Of a stretch of DNA of 64,000 nt, positions 38,001 to 50,720 are shown piece by piece. The stretch comes from Pagrus major (Eukaryota; Chordata; Actinopteri; Spariformes; Sparidae), in the NCBI RefSeq assembly GCF_040436345.1, contig NC_133230.1, positions 3,307,297 to 3,371,296 of the forward strand, read 5' to 3'. The number at the start of each line of letters is the position of its first letter. The first letter of the stretch is position 1. The notes beneath the pieces were generated by a model. That model was not told the DNA's origin and searched no databases. It worked only from the letters and a program-made list of their open reading frames with translations. Made by a program: the position numbers and the translations under genes.

Positions 38001-41000
38001 CAATCTTCTTGGGTTGCATCATCAGAAAAGTAAGATGCAGCGTTTTTCGAGCTCGATCCAGCTGACTGCTTTTTCTTTTCCTCTGTCTGTTGTAACCTCC
38101 CTCAAACTTCTCCCGAGAAAGAGCAAAGCTAAATATTCGAAGTATCCCTTTAAACAGTGGTGGAAGAAGAAACTCGGATCCTCAGATGCTCCATAGAAGT
38201 TCATTAATGTGCTTTTATTCAACATTTTCAGCTTTATTTGCTAAATTCAACCTGTTAGATTGAGTTTTTTCCCTGTTTTAGATCCATTAGATTGTAAATA
38301 CTGATGCATCAATATGAGCTGCTCACGGTGGAGCTGCTTTGTGTACAGCTGCATCATTTTTACATGAATATTAGCGTATATGTGCAGGTTATATAGGTTG
38401 TTTCTGGTGTGTAACGTCTCAAACTGAATGCCGACTTAACTTGGAGGGAAGGAAAACCTCAACTTTAACATGCGTCACAGTGATTTTCTAGAAAAGGGGT
38501 GGAAATTAGTGTGTCACTACCCATGACCACTGCAGAGTCATGTGGACGTTCGTCACGTTGGCGTCCAGCGTGAGAGGGTTTTACCTCCACACTCCATTTA
38601 TATTTGTGGTAATTTTTCTAGACTTTCTAATCTTTCTAAATATTTACGTCTTTAAATTAAACAATGAGAGAAGTTTAGAAGCCAAAAAGATTTATAACGT
38701 TTATTTTTTTCCGCAGTTCTGTAACTATTTCTGTCAAATTAATGTAGTGAGAAGAGTTTTATCTGCAAAAAAATGATAAAAGCATCTTAAAATGAAAAAT
38801 CGAGACCTTTTTCATTCATTTCATAAATATACTTGGTTTCTTTCCGCTGCTTCCATTTTCTGCATCAACACTCGTGCTCACATATTGTGAAATATTATGA
38901 AATTATTGCTTCTTTCCGATATTTCACCACGAGCCAAACAAAAGCTTTTGTTTTTTTTCCTCGTTGTCGGGGGAAGTTAAACAGTTTTTTTTTTTACCAT
39001 CTCCACAAACAGATCCCTCAGTTCGCCCCACTGCTCGCGGATCTTTCCCGCCGCCTTCTCGTGTTTCCGGTTCTTGCACGAGTAGTTGCTCTTCATCAGC
39101 TGGCCGACGTACTCCTTCGCCACGTGGTGGTGCAGCCGGCTCGCAAACTCCTGTTGCCGGGAAACACACACACACAAACACACACAGAGGGAGTGATGTC
39201 GCACGATAACAGGATGGCCAGAAAAAATAGGGGGAAACGTAAGCATGTGCTTTTCTTCATTTGGCCAGATCATCTGAGCTAACACCTCCGACTTCCACCT
39301 ATTCATGTCTGGCTGCTACCAGGGTTCATCACTCTCGCTTAAACTTTTCCTGCAGTGGCAGGAAAACGAAAACAATGGTGCCCCTCATTGATTCACTGGA
39401 ACTTCCAAGAGGATTGATGGCAAAGTCAAGAAGGATTTCCTCTCCTGACTTTCAAAACCTTAAAATAAAAGTAATTCATAGCTGATTATCTTCATGTTTA
39501 GTCCCAGTACATCAACTCTAACCCTGAAAATACAAAAATAAATCCAGTTTAAGCACTTTGTTGAAGGTCTTAGTGACATGTTTGCGGGTTTTTTCTAATC
39601 AGGGTCAGATAAATGCCAGTAAATCCTTCGCTCTGACAAACTGGCATGTCACCAATCATCATAACGAGGCGGGTGTTTCCAGAAAGTGAAATTTGGCTGG
39701 TAAGTTCAACAAAGCGGCTGGAATGCCCCAACCAGCCCTTCTCCTCCTCCTCCTCCTCCTCCTCCTCCTCCTCCTCCTCCTCCTCCTCCTCCTCCTCCTC
39801 CTCCTCCACCTCCTCCTCCTCCTCACCTGGACTTGTGGAGGCCTCATGCGCGAGCAGTGCTGAGAGAGCAGGTCCGTCCGAAGAAGAAGCTGCTTAAAGT
39901 CGTCGTCGCTGGTGAGCCACTTCCTCGTCATCATCCTCCTCAGGAACGGCTGGAAGACAGCACGGAAAAACACATTTTAAAACACTTGATACACGAGGCT
40001 CGGTTTGAGGGGCGTCAGTGTTCTGCTGGGAAGCTTTGGGTCCACTTGGCACCCGTCCAAACACCGCTGCAGACTAAGTCCACCCCCTCATCATAACCCC
40101 AACAGGACATGAAGCCGCAAAAAACTGTTCAGGACGGCCCGAGAACGCGACGAAGAGCTTGACTCGGCCTCCAAGTTCCCCAAATCCCAGTCCGGTCAAG
40201 CGTTTGTGGGGAGGTGCTGCAACAACCCCGATCCACGGGTCAGACTTGACCTTTGACCTTTGCTACAAAATGTAAAATGAAGCTACTGGTGGGTTGAAGG
40301 TAATGGCAGAAAAAGATGAACAAAATATTACAATTATTTTGCCCCAAGTGCCCCAAATTGACACATTTCAGCTTCTTAATTGTACAAATTTTCTGTAAAT
40401 TCGACGATCTTATAATCGTCATATTCATTAATAATGAGCAGAAGAGTTAGTTGCGGCCGTATAGTAAATTATTGCTTTATTACCGTTTGTCAAACCGGTG
40501 ACGCTGATTGTTATTTAAGGCCGGCGGAGCTACTTGAGTTTGTTTTCGTGTCTGTTTCTTCAAACACTTGAAAATGACCTTCAGTGTGTTTATATTTTCT
40601 TTCAAAAAAATTAATGCCGGCTGTTGTTTGCTCAGGATTGCAAGGTGGAAGTGGAGCGTTGCTGAAGATAAAAGCACTCAGAAAACCTCTCGAGGACGAG
40701 GTCGGAGCCCGTCGTGTCCTGTTTCCTGCAAACTGTCAGCGTTGGTTTTCATGTCACTGCGGCCACAGTTTCTCCGTAACCGACTAGTTTTTGTGCTTTA
40801 ACGTAACCAAACATTAACCGTGGTGGTGGCAGATCAGGAAACAGTCCCATCAATCGTTTTTATGGTCATGTGTGATTGTGTTTTTGTCGGTTAGATGAGA
40901 CATCATGTGAGGTTATCAGTCCGGCTGTCTCACATCCATCTCTAGCTCCTTACTTGAAAGCATCTCTGTATTGTTCCTCAACAGTTTCAGGAAAGGGAGC

Positions 41001-44000
41001 GTCCCTTTTTACGATTCCTCTTTTAGAAACCACAAGTGAGGAAACGAATCAATGAAAACTAGAACCGAGCTTTCACCTAAAGTCACCCCGCTCGTCCTTG
41101 TACCTTCACGTCCTCTTTGAACTCGTCCTCCAGGTCCTGGCTGAGCCGGACAATCAGCCACTTCACCTCCTTTCTGAACGCTTCCACCTCGTCCGGGCAG
41201 GCGTCCCGGTATCCCTCCATGTGCCCCCTGCAGGACGAGAAACACCAGGAATGAAAGGTTATGCGTTACTTTTCAGGACTGAAGTTTCTACATCTAAAAT
41301 ATTGGCCACGTTTTTAAAATACAGTATTAAACCAGTTGTTTCTGTTAAAGGTTTGTGGCTCTTAAAACAGAAAGCAGCGTCTGCTTTGGGCACCAAGTAG
41401 AGGAGTGCTGTGGTTACGTATATTTTTCAGGTTTTGACTTTCCCTCCCGACATCTGAACACAAATATCTGAACTTTCTCCTCCTCACATTTTCAAAACAG
41501 GCTCGTTACTTTAGTTTGATGCATTTGAGGTGAAATGTGGATTATCTTTATTTGGCGTCATTGCACGCCGCCTTCCCAACATCACGAGACTGACTTCAGG
41601 TGCAGCGAGATGAGTGTGTGTCTCGTATCTGCAGAGATTTTTTCTTTTTTTCCCACTTTGTTGCTTTACCAACCCAAAATGTGGCTATGTGACGTCCTGG
41701 GAATGAGACTCAACAATGTCTACTTGAATAAAGAAGTTTAATCAGTCCTCGGTCCTGCACGGCGCCTTCAACGCCTTCTTTTATCAAATGTCCTCGACTG
41801 CAGGACTGAGATCCAGAGGAGGAAGAGATGTGGTGTCAGAGGTCAAACGTTCAGGGAAGCTGGTGTTTGGCGGTGTCGACCTGCGCTTTCAAAACCTCTG
41901 ATCCACGAATACAGAAAGCAGACATTGATTCCCATAAACACACACCGTCACGACAAGTACGAACATCTCACGCCAACACACATCTGTTTTGTTGTGACTG
42001 GCAGAAGCAGCTGGAGGAATCCAGAAGCTCAGCTCCTTGCTTTCTCTTTCCCCTCGACTCGTAACGCTGCAGCGTTTCTCTCTCCAGGCTCTGCTTCTCT
42101 GAAATCACGTGAGGTGGCACTCGCTCCACGGCTGTCGCGGTTCTGAGTGGCATGACCTCATTTTAAGCGAGCGTGTTATTAACGTCTGCTGTGCACATTG
42201 AAGAAACAGCCTCCCAAACAACTCCAGGATAAAGGAATGCAGTCATTTAAACTGTGTTGGCACGAGCGCTGGGAATCTCCCAGTAGGGTCTAAAATAGCT
42301 CAGTGATTAGTCACCCGCTCCAACTCTCATAACATCCTCCTGAATGTGACTTTTTATATGCTTTCTGCATTGAAGTTTGATAATAAAGATACAGAAACAA
42401 GGAGGCAATGAACCAAAATATGGCTCCTGAATCCTGACGGCGGGGTCAGTGCAGTGGGGTCGCTTAAATGTTTTGCAGCCTCCTCCTAGATAACTGGGGT
42501 AAGCTGGGGACTTTTAGCTCAGCGTCACGGTGAAGATATCAGCTCATAATGTCCTTTCAAATCAATCTGGGGATGTTTAGGAGAATGCTGCGTTCACTGT
42601 CTCGCTGAGAAGCTCCAGAAATGTGTGTTTTTAATAAACTGAGCTTTTATTTTGGAGATAAATCAACCGACCTAAAGCTGCCTGACAGATTTTAAAACAG
42701 TCGTTCTCTCTGACTGATCCTCTCTGGCTGAGCGTGTTGGCAGGCTGCCCCACTTGTGGTTCTGGCAGAGCGAGTTAGTTTATCGCGGTGCATTGTGGGT
42801 AACTTCCAGGGAAGTCACGTGACTTACTGTAAAGCAGTGAAGCTGTTAATGTAGGTTATCTGATACTCAGTCCACAGAGGCTGCGGTCTGCGAGCGCTGC
42901 AGTGGCTTCTGAACTCGGCCTCAAACCTGCAGAGGAGAGAGGAGAGAGGATTCAGCCTGTCAGACGAGTGGGAGGGCATCAAACTCCACAGACTTCCTGT
43001 TTATTTGCGGTTCAGATACATAAATATGTCGTGAAGTTAATCTCTTTCCAAAGAATGATCAGGGGGTGGACACAGGAATAATAACAGATAAAAAAAACAA
43101 CATTTAAAGAGGCAGACACAGTCAGAAATAACTAGACAAACACATAAACAACTCTAAATATATCACATTAGGGCGTCTGATAATGTGGTGCACACAGTTC
43201 ATTCGTTGTTTCTGTTTTCCTGCAGAGATAAAATGTCTCCAGAGAAAAAGATTACGATGAATCTTCTGTGAGGATGAAGAAAAACTCAGGAGGGGGATGG
43301 ACCACACGGTCTTCAGAGGGTTATGTGGTTTGGTTAAAAACAGGATTGGTCATAAATCAGGCAGAGAAATATTCTCAGATTACTCAACCGGAGGGGGCAG
43401 GATCCCGTTTTTGGTTTGTTTTCTGTGTGTGGGCTCCCCCTCAGACGTCTGCCTTCCCTTTTTTTTACCTTTATCAGATACAATACGAGTGGTATTCTCT
43501 TCCCCAAAGTGCGTGACTTGGCACGATGCTGCCCGCAACCGATTAAGTGAATCGTCACATGATGAAACAGAAGAATTGGTGCCTAAAAAGTCTAATGAAT
43601 GAGATGTAAAACCAAAATAAAGAGTTAAAACAGGCTAAAAATCGCTGCAGAGCTGCAGAATTGATGTGGTAATTGTGTTTTTTAAAAAGTATCCGATAGT
43701 CGTACTCGAGTAAAAGTAAAGATGTCGTTTTAAAAGATTACTTTGGTAAAAGTAAACGTCCTCCATACAGAAAGTATCAACAAGTGTCTGATATTAAACG
43801 TACTGAAGTATCAGAAGTACAAGTAAAAGTAAAGTATACATATATTTAATGTATATCAGATGTGATATTCAGGATTTTTTCTTTTTAATTTGATTGCAGA
43901 TAAAATAAACATATTTAAAAATCCACTTCTTTGTCTCTGATGCAGCATGTAATCTGCAAAGTAACTAGTAACTAAAGCCAGCAAATGCATCTAGTGGAGT

Positions 44001-47000
44001 ACAAAGTACAATAATTAATCAGTGAGTATAGTTTCATTTTGAGGCTCTAAAGATGAGCTGAAGTGTTTCCCTGCCAGCTAAATATTTATGTCAGTGTATC
44101 AACAAGCCTCCGTGTTTACAAACCTCTTGGGAAACTGTTTCAGCTCTTGGAGGCAGGACGAGGTCACTTTCTGCTCCAGCTCGGCATCGATCCGTCGAGA
44201 ATTCACAACAGTCCCTTTAATGTTCTGCAGAGAAACGATACAACAGTGATGATCAGTGGACGCTGAGGCGAATATGAAGCCGTCTGCTGCCCCTGCATGG
44301 TCACATCACTGCATTACAACAAAGTGGATGAGACTGCTGTCGTTAACTTCTGTCTGCATCTGATTAAAACGTCCACAGATCCGCCATGCTTAGGCTTTTA
44401 TTGTGTTGTGTTTCAAAAGAAAAACAAACAAATGCACAACAAATATCATAGTCATTGAGAATGATAGTTGTATATATTTCTTATGTTTTAAAGTATAATT
44501 TTAAGCTGTCGTACCGTCCAGATGTCCATGTCAATGTGCGACTTGGGGAGGTCTTCGTCGTCCCTCTCAGGAGTCTGTCCGTCCGTCCAGACTTCCTTGT
44601 TTTCGAGCTCAGTCACTCTGTCCAGTGAAGCGCTCGTGTCCTCCTGCAGCAACACACAGGCTTTTATTTTGAAGGTCAAAGTAATAGAGTCAAAACTGAC
44701 CTCTTAAAAATCTAATAGTTACCTTTCCAGCAGTATTTTCTAGTTATGTTGTAGTTTTGTGACTAAATGAGCAAATAAAAATGTAATCCACGTACAGTTT
44801 TCTTCGGTTACGTCTGGTTTTCTAGACCACGTTCCTTTTTTTTATTCTCCTTTTGTTTTCTATCTTGTAGAAACAACTACAACAACGTTCTTGTACCATG
44901 AAACCCTCCAAACATCCTAACCCTTCATCGGGTTTCATCTCGAGGAACCAAAAATGTGAATAAATCAGCGACAGCGTGCAGGATTTCTTTGTATTCTTGC
45001 ACAGAAAATAAACATTTTGTTTCCCAGCATGAAGGACAAAAGGGACAGAGTGTTAAAGGGCCTGTTTACTTTAAACACATTATGTAATATTCATTCGTTT
45101 GCAGACCTCCTTCCTCACTCTGATCTGATGTTTTAGCAACAGGCAACCAAATGAATGATGATATTTCAGTGCATAATTGTCACATATTAAATGACAAATG
45201 ACAGACAGCCAGCGTCCTGCGAGCTCCTGACCTTCACTCTGCAGCAGTACTTGTCTTTGAGCTGCCTCAGGAGGTCGTCCTCCAGCTGCAGATCGGTGCT
45301 CTCGTCCTCCATGTCCGGCTGCAGGGAGGGACTTCCCATGATCCTCTCGCTGTCGAGGTGAAACAGGATACGTTTTAACAACATGTCACGGTTACTGCGA
45401 TCAGGTGGCACTAAAGAACGCTGCAGAGGACGTGTTGCTTCACGTCGGGAGGAAGATGAAAATCAGGTTTTCACCAAAAACTGAAGTAAATGCAGCACAC
45501 TGTTCCCCCAAAATGCTGCAGTTTATCGGTTTAAATTCAGGATTTGTACTTATTCCTATGAAAAATGAGCTTCTGCAACAGCGTATTTGTGATATACTGA
45601 ATGAAGACGTCTTTTTTTAGGATGCTCAGAAATGTGAACACGACCTGATTTAAATTTTTCCGTTTCGGCCTCCAGAGAGTGTCGTGCCTCGTTTCTTTTT
45701 TTTTTTTATCAGATCAGCTGTTTATTTTTGGTCTCCCAAATGTTGTCTGGAGCGGTTTTTTGATGTTTGGTGTGGCCTGATTCGACAAATAATGTCAGCA
45801 TGCTGCCTCGTTTCTTGACTGCTCCCTTCTCTCACGCTCGCTCTGAGGCTGTCGTGGTGTCGAGATGTGTTTTCAGATGTGTTTTGGGTTTTTCCTATAA
45901 GTTTAAAACAAGTACAAATACTTAGTTGCTGTACTTATGTAGATTCTTCAGGTATCTGTACTTTGCTTGTGCTCGGGACGCTTTACCAACCCAACATGTG
46001 GCTGTTTGATGTCCTGGGAATGAGACTCAACAATCAACTATCTTTGTGGTGCGTTCAAGAACAGCTCTTTGAATTATATCAATATGACGTGAGCTCCACA
46101 CACATTAACATCCGTCCGTTCACTCACCTCTTGTAGCGGTTGACGATCCAGTCGAGCAGAGCGAACAGGTCCTTCAGCTCCGTCACCTGCCGCTCCAGCT
46201 TCTTCAGGTGCTGCCCGACGACTCGGTGGTAGCTCTTCACGTAGGTGCTGAACACTTTAAAGCTGGGCGGGTACGACCACCGCAGCTCCTTCTTCACCTT
46301 CTCCAAGTCCTCCACGATGGCCTTGCCCAGCCGACCCAGGTGAACCGCCAGCCAGGAGGCGTTCTGCTCCTTCTTCTCCAGGTGGACGCTCTCCACCTTC
46401 ACCTTCACCCCCTCGCCCACCGCCTCCCTCCAGGACTCCATCCAGCTGCCCGAAAGCCCGCCCGGCTCCTCGGCTCGCCTCTCCTCCTCTTGGATGATCC
46501 TGGCAACCGGAACCAGGAGCGCCTTGTTCCTGGAGGGAAGGGAGTTGGAGTCGCGCACTATGGTGTTGATTTTGTTCCTCAGGTCTCCGTAGAGGAGGCT
46601 GAGGTCCTTCTCCTTCTTGGCGAGCTCCATCGGCGAGTCGTCGCCGCACCGTTCCTGCTCCTGCTGGAACTCCCGCCGCAGGGCGAGCAGGTTCAGGTGA
46701 GCCTCCTCCAGCACCTCCATCTCGATCAGCTTGTTGATCTGCATCACTGGGAAGACAACGGAGGAGATGGTGAGTCTCTTCAAAACGGTTTAATACACCT
46801 GCAAAGGTTAAATATTCCAGTAGAGAAAGAAAAGCAGGAAATGGAAAGAGAAACTTGTGACAACTCATCTGTGAGGCAACAGGCATTTGAACGCTGACTG
46901 TTGTGTGTGTGTTTCCTAAGAAATAAGACTCCTTTCTTTGGCTGCTTTTGTTGCCAAAACACAGCGAGATAAGGAAGAAAGTTGAACGTACAGACAGAGA

Positions 47001-50000
47001 AAGGTGTTTGGGAACATTGTGTTAAACAGGTTGCATTTACAGCTCGCAGGCACGAACGTCTTTAAACACTCACAAGGTTGGCGGCCGACTCGGAAAGGAC
47101 ACATGCACTGTGCACGTCTCTACACAAATCTGACAACTAATGCAAATAAAAGCAACTGAGAATCAAATCAGAAAAAACCTGAAGGACAGAAGCACCTGGA
47201 AAAATGTGCAAAGAAGTTCAGTCATTTGAAGACTAAAGAGAGCGACTGTACCTGACAGTGGTGTGTGTGGTATTTCTGGCAGTGTGTACGCCTCCTCGAT
47301 CTCCTCCTCCACCACCACCACCTCCTCCTCCACTTTATCCACCTCCTTCTCCTCCACCGAGCCTTCAGAGACGGTGACGAGCTCCCTATTGCAGTTTTTA
47401 TCCTTGCTCTTCTTGCCTAATTTCAGGCTTCGTCGAATGGACTCCCCTCTTTGTAAGAGAGAGTCACCGAACCTGGTCATGTTGGGATCTGAGGAGGGAA
47501 AGCACAGTTAACAGATACTGGTCGTATGTTTTCCCTCTTTAGCTCGAGTCACGTGGATAATTAAACGAAAGCTTTACCTGTCTTTGAACGTGGCAGACCT
47601 TTACTTTTCTGTGAAGAGCCTTCGGCCTCGTCCTCCTCCTTTTTCTGGAAAATGCCTCCGATGTTCTTCAGAGGAGAGGACGCAGGAGAGCCAGAGCTCA
47701 GACCTGACAGGGAGGCAGAAAGTAGACGTCTGATAAGAGCCTTTCACAACCACATCTCTTTGCCAGTGAGGAAAGAAATCAATGTGAATACGCTTTCAGT
47801 TTCTCAAGGTGCATATCTGCATTTATGTGAGTGCATGACTTGGCAGTGTTTCGCCCTCTCAGTGACCTACAAATTAAATCAACGGAGGAATGCAAAGATT
47901 AAGTCGTGATGAGAACAGGCTCGGCTCCAGGATACAAAAGTGAAAGTCAAGAGTCGAGGTTTCAGAAAAGCTGTTTGTCTCGTTTTAAAAGAAACAACAT
48001 GAGTTCCTCTAAATGGACGAACTTAACAGTAAAACACTGCAGAAACCTGAAGGTTTTTTTAACTCCCTCTACAGGATCAGTTTCACTTTAGAAGTAAATG
48101 AGACTGAATGACGATGGTGCAATCAGCCTAAATTTAGATGATGTCTCTGCACTCTTAAACTTTTGTTAACAGCTATTAAAACAAGACAATGTGGCTCTAA
48201 ATGAAGCCTGATTCTGCATCGAAAGACAAATCCGAGGAGGAAAACGTGACAATCAACTAAAAGAAACGACTTCTTCACATGATTATCTATTCTGTGAAAC
48301 AGCGGATTGTTTTGAGTCACCTGGCCGGTGATTGTTTTCCTGAATCCTGCTGACAAACAAGACAAACAGACACAACCAGAAACCTCCTCTGCTGATGTAA
48401 TAACAGCCGTGGTTGAAAATCAAAAGTGAAAACTAAAGGCAGCTTAGTTAGATTTCCGGGAAGAACGAAGCGGAGGAAGAGGTCATGGTTTCGGCCTTCT
48501 GACTCGAGCTTGTTCATTGAAAGGATGGGAGGTATCGTCAGCAGCCATCATCCATCAGCGATGTTTGACTGCCGAGTCCTGTACCATCACAACACCATGA
48601 TTTAAAAGAGCAGAAAATATAGTGTGTCCCCTCAGAGTTGACGAGAGTTGAAAAGAAGTTGTTGCTCAACACATTTGTTTTTTCAAACCCTGCCCTGCAT
48701 GTTTTAGGTGTTTCCCTGCTCCAACACGCCTGGTTCACATGAATCGGGTCGTTATCAGGCTGCAGACGACGAGCTGATTATCTGAACCAGCCGTATCTTT
48801 ACTCTCAATCATGCCAAGCTGGCTGCGAGGCTGGTTACAAGTTAAGTTACGGTCGTGTTGTGGAGACAAAGACTCCTTTTAAACCCGGCACAGGGATGAA
48901 TGTGATAACACAAACTCTCACACGTCCTCAAACCAAAACCAGAAATGTACTTTAATCAAACAGGGTTCCACACAAACGAGCTAAAGGTGGTAGATGAGGA
49001 GGGTTTTTATGAAAGCTTATGTGAGGTTTAGTAAGTTTCAACAACAACAAGCCACAACAAGCGTTGCTACAACACACAGCGAAGGACAAACTCAGTGACT
49101 GCGGTGATTGTTTACATGATTTCCAAGGGGAAAAACCCCGGAAGAGTCCGGCGAGCTGACTCGCTCACTGGTTTGCTTGGCATATTTGGTAAATTTTTGC
49201 TTTTATTAACGTCTCTTTCACTTGGATCTAAGTCAGACTGCAGCTAACGATTACGACTGCGAAGGAAATTGATCTCTAAAAAAATATTCCTAATAAAACC
49301 AACGACAGGAGGACAGATGAAAGATTTAATCTCCTGTTTACCGTCTTTAACTGCAGATCACGTTCATGAGTCCGTCAGGTTCAAACATAATTACCGTTTT
49401 GTCCTGATGTTTAATAAACATCTAAATTAAATCTCTTGTAGACACAGAGACACATTTCTTGCGAACACAACAGGTTTTTTGTTTCCAGTTGTGTTTTAAT
49501 GATGTTTTCTCAACTGGAAAAACTGCCGCTCTTGCTCTTTCTGAACTGTATATTCCCACACTGCTGCTCTTTTTTACGCCTACGCACACAGAATCGCCCA
49601 CACACGAGTGGAACGAGCTCGCACACGGTGGGCGGTGAAGGGGATTCTGGGAAATGTATGCAAAGGGGAATTAAAGGGGGCGGGATGAGGGAAAGTCAGC
49701 TAAAACAATAAGTTGATTTCAAATGACTAATTCCTCCACATACTGATAAATAAACGGATACTTCCTCGTCCTTTAACCTTGAGGAGCCATGTTACTTCCT
49801 GTTAATCCCGTTTCACCATGACGGTACTCACTTGGCGACGGAGGCGGTTTCAACCCCGATTCGTCTCCTTTGGCTGTGACCTTTGACCCCTTCAGCGGGC
49901 TCTTCTCCGCCGCCCGCCGGATGCTGTTTCTGAACGTCTTCATTATGCCCAGCGCCTCCTTCGCGTCTCCGTTGGTGGGCGTCCTCCCGTTGCTCTTGAG

Positions 50001-50054
50001 GGACACAGTGTCCTCTTCGGGGTTTTCAGTGGGTTTATCCATCGTGTGCGACAT
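35100..50054 (-). CDS. exoc3l4: Exocyst complex component 3-like protein 4 (Sec6 family), complete
   Basis: Thirteen coding exons (transcript order): 50054-49832, 47703-47578, 47488-47252, 46746-46128, 45349-45232, 44643-44515, 44224-44124, 42926-42828, 41227-41104, 39949-39827, 39150-38998, 37735-37614 and 35319-35100. They total 2394 nt and encode 797 aa. Residues 1-195 are low complexity: a basic FRNSIRRAAEKSPLKGSK segment (about 43-60), GESIRRSLKLGKKSK (131-145) and an acidic run (158-182). A coiled-coil-like region (about 198-275) precedes the helical Sec6-like body, with LLDWIVNRYK at 392-401 and KEYVGQLMKS near 643. The last exon ends FSCLSCLLPDS. Sec6-family proteins resemble the EXOC3 exocyst subunit; the cellular role of EXOC3L4 is poorly known. 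The symbol rests on family features and its place beside tnfaip2 as in human; it could be called tnfaip2-like instead. Confidence 0.82.
35412..36617. mobile_element. Fold-back (palindromic) element, copy 2, inside the last exoc3l4 intron
   Basis: Arms at about 35412-35710 and 36077-36380 flank a 366-bp centre that is the reverse complement of the centre of copy 1, so the element is inserted the other way round. On the right it carries an extra flank (36381-36617), which also occurs, inverted, beside the single arm at 33342-33620. It lies in the 2.3-kb intron between 35320 and 37613, only about 90 bases from the last exon. Confidence 0.8.
36618..38997 (-). other. exoc3l4 last introns
   Basis: Apart from the 122-nt exon 37735-37614, this is intron with no recognised feature. 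Open frames on both strands are short and unsupported. Confidence 0.6.
39741..39824. repeat. TCC/GGA microsatellite at an exoc3l4 splice donor
   Basis: A run of CTC triplets (39741-39807, about 22 units), one ACC interruption and four more units end at 39824. On the gene strand this is a GGA/GAG run beginning directly after the GTGAG donor of the exon 39949-39827. Long Ser, Glu or Arg frames here are repeat artefacts. Confidence 0.9.
41661..41722. repeat. Interspersed repeat word, copy 1 (exoc3l4 intron)
   Basis: TTTACCAACCCAAAATGTGG and CCTGGGAATGAGACTCAACA occur in the same order and spacing as at 45981-46040. The pair is a dispersed repeat of unknown class. Confidence 0.6.
43680..44020. 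repeat. AAGTA/ACTCGAGTAAAAGTAAA-type interspersed repeat
   Basis: TACTCGAGTAAAAGTAAAG, AGAAGTACAAGTAAAAGTAA and ATCTGCAAAGTAACTAGTAA mark a non-autonomous (probably hAT-type) element very frequent in teleosts. A better end is preserved in the relative at 52665-52875. It lies in the exoc3l4 intron between 44123 and 42927. Confidence 0.65.
45981..46040. repeat. Interspersed repeat word, copy 2 (exoc3l4 intron)
   Basis: CTTTACCAACCCAACATGTG and CCTGGGAATGAGACTCAACA match 41661-41722 with few differences. The copy lies about 90 bases from the exon 46746-46128. Confidence 0.6.
47704..49831 (-). other. First coding-region intron of exoc3l4
   Basis: It runs from the GTGAGT donor at 49831 to the ctctgtcag acceptor at 47704. 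No exon or recognised repeat was seen. Confidence 0.6.
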
Positions 50055-50078
50055 CTCATCCCATTAACTGACGTCCAA
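50055..50078 (-). other. exoc3l4: exoc3l4 5' UTR part of the start-codon exon
   Basis: A tttcctcacag acceptor precedes 50078. Twenty-four untranslated bases follow, then ATG at 50054-50052. A second in-frame ATG lies four codons later (MSHTMDK), and either could initiate. Confidence 0.7.
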
Positions 50079-50479
50079 CTGTGAGGAAATAACAGGAAAT
50101 AAAAGGTTAAAGCCGGCGGAGGAGGTGTGTGTCTGCGCTCTGCTGAGGAGCGAGTGTAAACCGGACTTCAGGTGTGTTTTTGGTCATTGTGGCGCAGACG
50201 ACGGGGACAGGACGAGCAGTTCTGTTTACACAAAACACAGCAGACTGTTGTCGACACGTATGACACATACATCGTCACAACGGATACACGATGTGCTGAA
50301 GGAGTGTGCTGTCTGTCCTCAGTGCTTTTATAGTTTTACATTTCTTTTCTTTTTTCAAATCTCTGTAAACACTGTTGATTAAAATGTTGATCCTCCATCA
50401 GGCGCTGGAAACTGAAGCAGCCACCATCTGATAAAGACCTTTTGTTCCCCTGGGTTTTGCCTCTCAGGTTACACACAGC

Positions 50480-50720
50480 AGCCTTAAAGGTGCATTATGA
50501 AGTTTTGGGGAAAGAAATTGACAGATTTCTTTCTGTCTTAACAAACTAAACAAACAAACTCTCTTAGTTTTCATGACTGAATAAACTGAACAAACAAACT
50601 GACCTTGAAGGACGACACAACTTCATACTGTTTCACTTGTAAACTCCACCTTCCCCCGGCTTCATGAGGGGGCAGTCGTCTGGATTATTTAGATATATTT
50701 CAAAGCCGTAAAGTAAAATG
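50480..50720. repeat. Probable interspersed repeat in the exoc3l4 leader intron
   Basis: The stretch starts TTAAAGGTGCATTATGAAGT and includes repeated CAAACAAACT words and a GAGGGGGCAG stretch. A 'TTAAAGGTGCA' terminus is characteristic of a teleost non-autonomous DNA element. The far end was not identified. Confidence 0.4.

Noticed and set aside
39570-39973. Poly-Glu, poly-Ser and poly-Arg frames
   Set aside because: These are translations of the TCC/GGA microsatellite. Only the 39827-39949 part is a real exon, in another frame.
42785-42805. GCATTGTGGGTAA word as a ZNF143-type site
   Set aside because: It resembles the core motif but sits in an intron next to an exon donor, and similar words are frequent by chance.
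46208-46897. 229-codon plus-strand open frame opposite exoc3l4
   Set aside because: It is the antisense shadow of the GC-rich 619-nt exon 46746-46128, which has splice sites and family similarity on the minus strand. A second minus-strand frame (46886-46257) is another shadow.
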